Origin: Methanobacteriota archaeon
Lineage (GTDB): Archaea; Hydrothermarchaeota; Hydrothermarchaeia; Hydrothermarchaeales; JACQPM01
Direction of reading: 5' to 3'
Length of the DNA: 10,778 bases
NCBI GenBank assembly: GCA_016207475.1
Contig: JACQPM010000018.1
Coordinates: forward strand, 1-10,778
In this document: positions 1 to 5,896 of the stretch, piece after piece
How positions within the stretch are numbered: position 1 is the first letter of the stretch
How the letters are laid out: every line of letters starts with the position of its first letter
The notes under the pieces: generated by a model
The model's input: the letters and a program-made list of their open reading frames with translations, nothing else
The model's database searches: none
What the model was told of the DNA's origin: nothing
Position numbers and translations under genes: made by a program

Positions 1-213
1 ATCCTGGAGTGCTCCTTCCCGGATGGGGAGAAGGTGCCAAATCACCTGACGCCCTCGGAGGCGGGTCGGATCGCCTCAGAGGCCGGGGCCAAGAGGCTCG
101 CCCTGACCCACTTCTACCCTGCCTGCGATGGGAGGGATATAAAAGGGGAGTGCAGCAGAACATATGGGGGCGAGATAGTCATGGCCGAGGACGGGATGAG
201 GTTGCGGGTATGA
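1..213 (+). CDS. MBL-fold metallohydrolase, C-terminal end (partial)
   Basis: The 5' end lies outside the window; the last 70 codons are open in frame from base 1 to a TGA at 211-213. The visible part carries the pattern GxxKVPNHLTPSEAG, then AGAKRLALTHFYP, then a tail reading GGEIVMAEDGM. This matches the C-terminus of metallo-beta-lactamase-fold hydrolases related to RNase Z, where the His of the LTHFYP segment is the last metal ligand. The HxxHxDH zinc motif would be upstream and cannot be seen, so substrate and exact subfamily stay open: tRNA 3' processing nuclease, arylsulfatase-like or another phosphodiesterase-type hydrolase. The stop codon overlaps the ATG of the next gene as ATGA (210-213), so the two are probably translationally coupled. 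The family call is fairly secure; the specific function is not. Confidence 0.75.
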   Translation: MLECSFPDGEKVPNHLTPSEAGRIASEAGAKRLALTHFYPACDGRDIKGECSRTYGGEIVMAEDGMRLRV

Positions 214-605
214 GCCTGCTCCTGGAGGACCTCTTACAGGTGGAGAACAAGTGGCGCACCCTGGCAAGGGAGCGCCTGGACGCAGAGGCCAAGGAAGGGA
301 TCGGGAAGGTGGGGGTGGAGTTTCTCCAGAGGACGGAGGTCCTAGGGCGGAGCGTCGACGTTCCCATAGCCCTGGAGGAGCTGAAGAGGGTGGGGGAGAT
401 GGCCCGTTACATCAACGAGTTCAAGATCAAGGACTCCGCCGCCACGGCCGCTAAACTGAAGGAGGGGCTGGGCATGGAGATGGGCCCTTCGGACCTCGTG
501 CGCCTCACCTGCCTCCTGGCGGAGGCCAAGATAGTCCACGACAGGCGGTATGTGGAGACCTACGCCTTCTGGAAGGCAGTGGAGATGCTCAAGAGAGGCT
601 TATAG
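210..605 (+). CDS. Small helical protein of unknown function
   Basis: I do not recognise this 131-residue protein. It is charged and appears almost wholly helical, with heptad-like stretches around residues 1-35 and 50-75, no signal peptide and no membrane segment, so it is probably cytoplasmic. One cysteine is visible (in the segment RLTCLLAEAK) and there is no obvious catalytic motif. The frame is open upstream to base 9, but the start at 210 is preferred: its ATG forms an ATGA overlap with the stop of the MBL-fold gene, and GAGGT lies 8 nt upstream. Its codon use, with AGG arginines and CTC/CTG leucines, is like that of its neighbours, which supports real coding. Tight coupling suggests a job linked to the MBL-fold hydrolase (inference). 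Its TAG stop at 603-605 overlaps the end of the convergent trpF gene by 6 bp. Confidence 0.7.
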   Translation: MSLLLEDLLQVENKWRTLARERLDAEAKEGIGKVGVEFLQRTEVLGRSVDVPIALEELKRVGEMARYINEFKIKDSAATAAKLKEGLGMEMGPSDLVRLTCLLAEAKIVHDRRYVETYAFWKAVEMLKRGL

Positions 606-1235
606 TTCTTTCGCCCGCTTTACGAAGAGTTCCAGCTTCCTGGGGTCTTTCCTTCCCTGCTCTCTCTCGACGCCGCTCACCACGTCGACGCCGTGGGGCC
701 TCACGGCCTCTATGGCGGCCCGGACGTTCTCTGGGGTCAGCCCACCGGCCAGGAGTACGGGCACCTGGACGGCCTCCACTATCCTCCGGGAGATGGCCCA
801 GTCGTGGGCCCTCCCGCTCCCCCCAAGGCCCGCAGAGGGGGTATCCAGGAGGAGGGCATCGGCCACCCTTGAGTAGGCCGCTGCCTCCCTCACAGACTCC
901 TCCCCCCGGACGTGGACCGTCTTCCAGACCGCGCAGGGGAGGGTGGCCTTCACATCCCCGACGAGCTCGACGCTCTCAAGGCCGTGGAGCTGCATCGCAT
1001 CAGGCCTGGCGATGTCGTGGATCCTCTGGACCTCCTCCAGCCCATCGCTTATCACTACCGCCACCCCTTCCACCCCAGGGGGTATGGAGGCCAGGATCTC
1101 CTTGGCCCTCTCTGCCCCGACATTCCTGGGGGACGGGACAGGGACGTCCACAACAACGCCCACGGCATCGGCCCCAAGCCTGGCGGCCAGGAGGGCGTCC
1201 TCCACCGTGGTATTACCGCAGATCTTGACCTTCAT
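600..1235 (-). CDS. trpF: Phosphoribosylanthranilate isomerase
   Basis: TrpF carries out the Amadori rearrangement of N-(5'-phosphoribosyl)anthranilate to CdRP, the third step from chorismate to tryptophan, in the cytoplasm. The 211-residue length is normal for this single-domain TIM barrel. The general-base cysteine is C6 in KICGNT, and the catalytic acid is D131 in LLLDT. The phosphate-binding loops are visible as LLAGGLTPENV (161-171) and GVDVVSGVE (182-190). The segment VPVPSPRN (31-38) resembles archaeal TrpF proteins (from memory). The frame is open further upstream, but the ATG at 1235 is chosen because it forms ATGA with the trpD stop, has an AAAGGA ribosome site at 1243-1248 with 7 nt spacing, and starts exactly at the conserved MKVKICG. 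It is the last gene of the operon. Confidence 0.96.
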   Translation of the reverse strand: MKVKICGNTTVEDALLAARLGADAVGVVVDVPVPSPRNVGAERAKEILASIPPGVEGVAVVISDGLEEVQRIHDIARPDAMQLHGLESVELVGDVKATLPCAVWKTVHVRGEESVREAAAYSRVADALLLDTPSAGLGGSGRAHDWAISRRIVEAVQVPVLLAGGLTPENVRAAIEAVRPHGVDVVSGVEREQGRKDPRKLELFVKRAKEL

Positions 1236-2242
1236 GCGTTGGTCCTTTCTATAAGGGCCTTGAGCTTCCCATAGGCCCTCCCAGAGTCTATGGACCCATC
1301 GGCAAGCGGGATGCCCTCCTTTATGCTCTTGGCCAGCCCGCCTACGTATATCCCGGCGGCGGCGTTGAGGACCACCACGTCCCTCCGGGGCCCCTTCTCC
1401 CCTTGGAGGATGGCCAGGGCCATGGCGGCGTTGGCCCGGGGATCGCCCCCTTCCAGCTCTCCTATGGAACATTCCTCGAAGCCGAACTCCCTGGGCCTGA
1501 GGGCGTAGCTCCTCACCTCCCCATCCTTCAGCTCCGAGGCCATCGTCTCGCCAGAGATGGAGATCTCGTCCAGCCCTTCCTTCCCGTGGACCACCAGGGC
1601 CCTCTCGGACCCGAGGGACCTGAGGACCAGGGCCATCTTCTCGGTCAGCCCTGCGTCATAGACGCCCAGGAGCTGCGCTCTCGCGCCCGCCGGGTTGGTG
1701 AGGGGGCCCAATATATTGAATACGGTCCTGATGCCTATCTCCTTCCTCACACCGGCGGCGTGCTTCATGGCCCTGTGGAAGGTCGGGGCGAACATGAAGC
1801 CTATCCCCACCTCCTCTATCACCCTCTCCACGGCCTTGGGTGGGAGGTCTATCCTCACCCCCAGGGCCTCCAGGAGGTCGGCGGACCCGCACTTCGAGGT
1901 GACGGACCTGTTCCCGTGCTTGGCCACGGTGACCCCCGCCCCTGCCATGACGAAGGCGGTGACGGTGCTTATGTTGAAGGTCTTGCATCTGTCGCCCCCC
2001 GTACCGCAGGTGTCCACCAGCGGTCCCACTTTCGGCTCTATGCAATCTGCGAAGGACCGCATCACCCTTGCAAAGGCGGCTATCTCCTCCACCGTCTCCC
2101 CCTTCAGCCTCAGGGCCGTGAGGAAGGCGGCGGTCTGGGCAGGGGTAGCGGAGCCCGCCATGATGGCCTCCATGGCCTTCCCCGCCTCCTCGGGGGTGAG
2201 GTCCCCCCCTTCCACGAGCTTCCTTATGAACTCCTGCATCAT
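1232..2242 (-). CDS. trpD: Anthranilate phosphoribosyltransferase
   Basis: TrpD joins anthranilate to PRPP, giving phosphoribosylanthranilate and pyrophosphate. The 336-residue protein is full length. The helical N-terminal domain (1-70) precedes the glycine-rich PRPP loop DTCGTGGD (77-84), TFNIST (88-93), KHGNRSVTSKCGSADLLEALG (108-128), the anthranilate-binding region around R166, ILGPLTNP (177-184) and the Mg-binding pair D225-E226 in EGLDEIS. All key residues are present. It is a stand-alone enzyme, not fused to TrpG as in enterobacteria. Two start codons lie in tandem (2242 and 2239). The first forms ATGA with the stop of the phzF-like gene, with GGTGGG just upstream. Its own stop overlaps the trpF start in the same way. 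It must work with TrpE/TrpG and TrpF of the same transcript. Confidence 0.97.
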   Translation of the reverse strand: MMQEFIRKLVEGGDLTPEEAGKAMEAIMAGSATPAQTAAFLTALRLKGETVEEIAAFARVMRSFADCIEPKVGPLVDTCGTGGDRCKTFNISTVTAFVMAGAGVTVAKHGNRSVTSKCGSADLLEALGVRIDLPPKAVERVIEEVGIGFMFAPTFHRAMKHAAGVRKEIGIRTVFNILGPLTNPAGARAQLLGVYDAGLTEKMALVLRSLGSERALVVHGKEGLDEISISGETMASELKDGEVRSYALRPREFGFEECSIGELEGGDPRANAAMALAILQGEKGPRRDVVVLNAAAGIYVGGLAKSIKEGIPLADGSIDSGRAYGKLKALIERTNA

Positions 2243-3117
2243 CCCACCAGCATGTCGCCCCGGAGCACCGTGACGGCGCTCCCGCCTACCTTGACCCGCA
2301 TACGCCCTCCCCCAGCCCTAACCTCTACAAATACCAGCCCGGGCCTCCCCACGCTGTAGCCCTGCTCGCAGACTATCTCCAGGTCCTTGTCGCCTGCCAA
2401 ACAGGCGCCTAAAGCGCCGTTGGCCGTGCCAGTGACGGGGTCCTCCGGTATGCTCAGGGCAGGGGCAAAGAACCGGGCATGGACCCGGGCCTCGGGGCTC
2501 AGGGTCTCGGCGGTGAAGCAGTGGACCCCGGCGAGGCCCTCCCCTTCGCAGAGGGCCTTCAGCCCTCTCATATCAGGCCTCAGGGAAGAGAGTTTCCTCA
2601 GACTCCTGAGGCCCACCAGGAGGACCGGCAGGCCGGTGGAGACGGCGCATGGCGGGCCTGCCAGGTGCCTAGTCTCTGTCCCGAGGAGACGGGCCATCCT
2701 GCCCATATCGATCTCCGTGCTTAGAAATCGCGGCGTGCCCTGCTCCATGGAGACCTTCTCCACGCGCCCCTCCATGACAGTCACTTCCACCCCCAGGACC
2801 CCGGCCCCGGTCTCCTGCCGGAATCGGTTCACGCACTCCCTTATGGGGACGAGCCCCTCCTCGGCCAGGGCGTGGAAGGCGGCCACGGTGGCGTGGCCGC
2901 AGAGGGGGACCTCCCCGCCGGGGGCGAAGAACCTGAGCTTTAGGTCGGCCTTCCGGGAGGGGAGCACGAAAGCCGTTTCGGAGGTATTCAGCTCCCGGGC
3001 CAGCTGGAGCATCTCCCCTTCCCCAAGGCCCTCGGCGTCCAGGACCACGCCCGCAGGGTTGCCGCGATAGGGGCGGTTTGTGAAGGCGTCCACCTTCAGG
3101 ACCTCGACGGACCTCAT
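2239..3117 (-). CDS. PhzF-family isomerase embedded in the trp operon
   Basis: This 292-residue protein has the full PhzF / diaminopimelate-epimerase-like double fold. Landmarks are VDAFTNRPYRGNPAGV at the N-terminus, NTSETAF with E47 (the catalytic Glu45 of PhzF), GHATVAAFHAL with H75, and EDPVTGTANG with D226 (Asp208 of PhzF). T231 stands where PhzF has Ser213. PhzF isomerises trans-2,3-dihydro-3-hydroxyanthranilate in phenazine synthesis, but most family members have no known substrate. No PhzD, PhzB or PhzG lies nearby, so phenazine synthesis is not supported. The gene is locked into the operon by ATGA overlaps with trpG (3114-3117) and trpD (2239-2242), so it should be made with them. 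It is not a substitute for TrpF, which is present and intact. Family call is firm; the role is unknown. Confidence 0.93.
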   Translation of the reverse strand: MRSVEVLKVDAFTNRPYRGNPAGVVLDAEGLGEGEMLQLARELNTSETAFVLPSRKADLKLRFFAPGGEVPLCGHATVAAFHALAEEGLVPIRECVNRFRQETGAGVLGVEVTVMEGRVEKVSMEQGTPRFLSTEIDMGRMARLLGTETRHLAGPPCAVSTGLPVLLVGLRSLRKLSSLRPDMRGLKALCEGEGLAGVHCFTAETLSPEARVHARFFAPALSIPEDPVTGTANGALGACLAGDKDLEIVCEQGYSVGRPGLVFVEVRAGGGRMRVKVGGSAVTVLRGDMLVG

Positions 3118-3677
3118 TGTTCCAGAAAGTTCTCCATGATCTTCTTGCCCACCCGAGTCAAAATCGATTCCGGATGGAACTGGACCCCTTCGATGGGATA
3201 CTCTCTGTGCCGGAGGCCCATGATGATGCCGTCCTCGAGGCTCCTGGCCGTGACCATCAGCTCCCTGGGCAGCTTCTCTTCCACGGCCAGGGAGTGGTAC
3301 CGGGTGGCGATGAAAGGGTTCTCGATCCCTCGGTATATCGCCTTCCCGTCGTGCTCTATTCGGGATACTTTCCCATGGAGCAGGGTGGGGGCCCTGGATA
3401 CCCTCCCGCCAAAGGCCACGCCTATGGCCTGGTGCCCCAGGCAGACCCCCAAGGTGGGGATATCCTTCCCCAGCTCCCTTATGATGGCCACGGAGTTTCC
3501 GGCCTCCTCGGGCGTCCCAGGGCCCGGGCTCACGATGAGCCTCTCTGGCCTGAGGGCCCTCGCCTCCGCTGGGGTGATGCTGTTCCTCCTGACGATGACC
3601 TCGGCCCCCAGCTCCCCCACGTACTGGTAGAGGTTGTAGACGAAGGAGTCGATGTTGTCGATTATGAGGACCCTCAT
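3114..3677 (-). CDS. trpG: Anthranilate synthase, glutamine amidotransferase subunit
   Basis: TrpG hydrolyses glutamine and passes ammonia to TrpE. The 187 residues form a complete class I glutamine amidotransferase domain. The catalytic triad is C79 in GVCLGHQ, H168 and E170 in VQFHPES. DNIDSFVYNL (7-16) and SPGPGTPEEAG (50-60) are the other family signatures. It is not fused to TrpE or TrpD. A trpG-type protein can also serve p-aminobenzoate synthase (PabA), but position 1 nt after trpE makes anthranilate synthesis the main role. The ATG at 3677 starts directly at the conserved MRVLIIDN segment, and its stop overlaps the phzF-like start as ATGA. Confidence 0.97.
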   Translation of the reverse strand: MRVLIIDNIDSFVYNLYQYVGELGAEVIVRRNSITPAEARALRPERLIVSPGPGTPEEAGNSVAIIRELGKDIPTLGVCLGHQAIGVAFGGRVSRAPTLLHGKVSRIEHDGKAIYRGIENPFIATRYHSLAVEEKLPRELMVTARSLEDGIIMGLRHREYPIEGVQFHPESILTRVGKKIMENFLEQ

Positions 3678-3678
3678 C

Positions 3679-5124
3679 TCAGCCCCCCGCCAGCTCCATG
3701 GCCCTGAGCATCCCCTTCCCCTTGTTCACCGTCTCCTGGTACTCCATCTCCGGGACCGAGTCTGCCACTATCCCTGCCCCGGCCTGGACGTAGGCCCTCT
3801 TCCCCTGGAGGACGATGGTCCTTATGGTTATCGCCAGGTCCATGTCAAGGTCGAAGGAGAAGTAGCCCACGGTCCCTGCGTATATCCCCCTCCGGCTCGG
3901 CTCCAGCTCCTCGATGATCTCCATGGCCCTCACCTTGGGGGCGCCGCTCACGGTGCCGGCCGGGAAGGTAGCCTCGAGGGTGTCGAAGGAGTCCCTCCCG
4001 TCTCCCAGAGTGCCCACCACGTTGCTCACGATGTGCTGGACGTGGGAGTACTTCTCCACCCCCATGAACTCGTCCACCTGGACGCTGCCGAACTTGGAGA
4101 CCTTGCCCAGGTCGTTCCTACCCAGGTCCACCAGCATCACATGCTCGGCCCTCTCCTTGGGGTCGTTCACCATCTCCCTGGCCAGGGCCTCGTCCTCCAC
4201 CACGTCCCTACCTCTAGGTCTCGTGCCCGCGATGGGCCTCACGACGACCTTCCTCCCCTCCACCTTGACCAGGATCTCGGGGCTGGAGCCTATGATCCTG
4301 AGGTCGCCGAACTCCAGGAAGTACATGTAGGGAGAGGGGTTGATCTCCTTCAGGACGAGATAGACGTTGAAAGGATCGCCTTCCAGAGGACACTCGAACC
4401 GCTGGGCCAGGACGACCTGGAATACATCGCCGGCGTAGATGTACTCCTTGGCCTTCCTGACGGCCTCCTCGAACTCTGCCCTGGCGAAGTTGCTCCTCAC
4501 TTCTATCCTCCGCTCCCTCTTGACAGGCGTCACTGGCGTGGCGCCTCTGACGACGGCTTCCAGCTCCTCGATCCGCTCCCTCCCGCGCCGGAGCTCCGCC
4601 TCCGCGTCCTTCGAATCTTCCAGCCTGAGGTTGGCTATGATGAGGATCTCCCCCCTCCAGTGGTCGAAGACTATCAGGTCCCTGACGAAGAGGAGCTCCG
4701 CGTCCTGGTGCCCCAGATCGTCCCTGGTGCCGTTGCCTATCTCCTCGAAGTAACGGACGAGGTCGTAGGAGAAGTATCCCAGGAGGCCCCCGAAGAACTT
4801 GGGGAGGCCTTCGGTCTTGTGGATCTTGTACCTCGTCAGGAAGGTCCTGAGGAACTCCATCGGCCTCTCGGCCTTGTGCTCGGTGCCGTTGAGGCGCGCC
4901 ACACCATCTTTCAGGCTCAATACTTCGTCCCCGCGCCCCAGGAAGGAGTACCTGGCTATCTTCTCTCCTATCTCGGCGGACTCCAGGAGGAACGAGTATC
5001 CCTTCCCCCGGAGGCGGGCGTAGACGTCCGTGGGCTCCAGGTCCGCCTTCTTCAGGGCCTTCACCAGGGGGATGATGCACGGCGTACCCTCCCTGGCTAT
5101 GCCGCGGACTTCCTCAGCCTCCAT
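3679..5124 (-). CDS. trpE: Anthranilate synthase component I
   Basis: TrpE converts chorismate and ammonia to anthranilate, the committed step. The 481-residue protein has the N-terminal regulatory domain with LLES at 46-49, the hallmark tryptophan-feedback site, which favours TrpE over PabB. The chorismate-binding domain follows from about residue 215, with PIAGTRPRG (297-305), DLGRNDLG (333-340), HVQHIVS (361-367), TFPAGTVSGAPK (386-397) and AGAGIVADS (448-456). Active-site residues look complete. Its reading frame overlaps the end of trpC by 11 bp. The ATG at 5124 has an AGGTGA ribosome site upstream, at rather long spacing, inside the trpC coding region. Control is probably by Trp binding to the enzyme; there is no room for a leader or attenuator before it. 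TrpG follows after 1 nt. Confidence 0.97.
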   Translation of the reverse strand: MEAEEVRGIAREGTPCIIPLVKALKKADLEPTDVYARLRGKGYSFLLESAEIGEKIARYSFLGRGDEVLSLKDGVARLNGTEHKAERPMEFLRTFLTRYKIHKTEGLPKFFGGLLGYFSYDLVRYFEEIGNGTRDDLGHQDAELLFVRDLIVFDHWRGEILIIANLRLEDSKDAEAELRRGRERIEELEAVVRGATPVTPVKRERRIEVRSNFARAEFEEAVRKAKEYIYAGDVFQVVLAQRFECPLEGDPFNVYLVLKEINPSPYMYFLEFGDLRIIGSSPEILVKVEGRKVVVRPIAGTRPRGRDVVEDEALAREMVNDPKERAEHVMLVDLGRNDLGKVSKFGSVQVDEFMGVEKYSHVQHIVSNVVGTLGDGRDSFDTLEATFPAGTVSGAPKVRAMEIIEELEPSRRGIYAGTVGYFSFDLDMDLAITIRTIVLQGKRAYVQAGAGIVADSVPEMEYQETVNKGKGMLRAMELAGG

Positions 5125-5866
5125 GGACGAGCTCCCTCACCTTCGCCCCTGGATCCGGGGCCGCCATTATGGCGGAGCCCACCAGGGCGGCGTCGCAGTA
5201 GCGGAGGGCGTACCTGAGGTCCTCCTGGGTCTCGATCCCGGAGGCGCTTATCTTGACGCCCTCTATCTCCCCTGCCAGGGCCTTGGTCCTCCCCAGGTCC
5301 ACCTCCAGGGTGTCTTTGTCCCGGTTGTTGATGACGTATATCTCGGCCCCTGCCTCCCTGGATCGCTCTACGTCCTCCAGGGAGTGGACCTCCACCAGCG
5401 GCTCCATCCGGAGCCGCCGGGCCTCCCCAAGGAAGCGGCTCAGGGTGGGCGCGTCGAAGAAGCTGGAGATGAGGAGGATGGAGTCGGCGCCGTAGTGGTA
5501 GGACTCTCCCACCTGCTCCTGGGCGAAGAGGAAGTCCTTCCTCAGGACAGGGACCGAAGCCACCGCGGCCACCTCCCTCAGGTTCGCCAGGGAGCCCCCG
5601 AAGTACTTCTCCTCAGTAAGGACCGAGAGGCCGCACGCCCCGCCTGCCACCAGGGCACCAGCCAAAGACCCGGGGTCCTTCACCTCTGCCAGCCTCCCGG
5701 CGGTGGGGGAGGAGGGCTTGATCTCCGCGATGATAGGATTCAGCCCCGCGGCCCTCTTGGCCTCTATGGCCTCGGCAAAGCTCCTAGGCTTCCGCTCGGC
5801 CTTTACGGCCTCGTGGAAGCCCGTGTAACGGGCTCTGCACTCCTCCATGATGGTCCTGAAGCTCAT
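5114..5866 (-). CDS. trpC: Indole-3-glycerol phosphate synthase
   Basis: TrpC closes the indole ring: CdRP to indole-3-glycerol phosphate, CO2 and water. It is a stand-alone TIM barrel, not fused to TrpF. With the ATG at 5866 it has 250 residues. Active-site residues are E48 and K50 in AEIKPSSP, K110 in LRKDF, E159 in LVEVH, N180 in INNRD and S209 in SASGI. The residue before that serine is Ala208, where the Sulfolobus enzyme has Glu210. A GTG at 5884 would add six residues (256 in all). I prefer 5866 because AAGGAG at 5873-5878 sits 6 nt upstream and a TATA-like box 26 bp away points to the same base, while the GTG has no visible ribosome site. First gene of the trp operon, 27 nt after the ATPase stop from this start. 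Confidence 0.95.
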   Translation of the reverse strand: MSFRTIMEECRARYTGFHEAVKAERKPRSFAEAIEAKRAAGLNPIIAEIKPSSPTAGRLAEVKDPGSLAGALVAGGACGLSVLTEEKYFGGSLANLREVAAVASVPVLRKDFLFAQEQVGESYHYGADSILLISSFFDAPTLSRFLGEARRLRMEPLVEVHSLEDVERSREAGAEIYVINNRDKDTLEVDLGRTKALAGEIEGVKISASGIETQEDLRYALRYCDAALVGSAIMAAPDPGAKVRELVHGG

Positions 5867-5872
5867 CCCTCT

Positions 5873-5878
5873 CTCCTT
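5873..5878 (-). promoter_or_regulatory. Ribosome binding site deciding the trpC start
   Basis: AAGGAG on the minus strand, 6 nt before the ATG at 5866. It lies inside the short extension that would be translated from the GTG at 5884, so it argues for the internal ATG. Confidence 0.5.
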
Positions 5879-5888
5879 CGCCACGTGG

Positions 5889-5896
5889 ATATATTA
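5889..5896 (-). promoter_or_regulatory. Probable TATA box for trpC
   Basis: The minus strand reads TAATATAT here, in an otherwise very GC-rich region. The first three bases are the ATPase stop codon. Its centre is about 26 bp upstream of the trpC ATG at 5866, the usual archaeal TATA-to-start distance, so transcription could begin at or next to the start codon. The bases before it (GATAGGG) are not a strong BRE. Inferred from position and composition only. Confidence 0.45.

Noticed and set aside
9..209. N-terminal extension of the small helical protein back to base 9
   Set aside because: It would overlap the MBL-fold coding frame almost entirely, is Gly/Arg-rich and unlike the rest of the protein, and the ATG at 210 has ATGA coupling and a ribosome site.
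1236..1472. N-terminal extension of TrpF
   Set aside because: It lies inside trpD, is Arg/Gly-rich, and the family's conserved start (MKVKICG) is at 1235.
1403..2359. Plus-strand open frame of 318 codons across trpD and the end of the phzF-like gene
   Set aside because: Antisense shadow crossing two real genes; proline- and histidine-rich without motifs.
2239..5124. Phenazine biosynthesis cluster (TrpE/TrpG as PhzE, plus PhzF)
   Set aside because: TrpE and TrpG are separate, TrpE has the LLES feedback motif, and TrpD, TrpF and TrpC are all present. No PhzA/B, PhzD or PhzG is seen.
3652..5217. Long plus-strand open frame of 521 codons opposite trpE
   Set aside because: It is antisense to the clear trpE gene. 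Its translation is low-complexity, rich in Gly, Pro, Leu and His, as expected when a GC-rich, AGG/GAG-rich gene is read backwards.
5867..5893. Trp leader peptide or attenuator before trpC
   Set aside because: Only 27 nt separate the ATPase stop from the trpC ATG, with no Trp codon run or hairpin pair.
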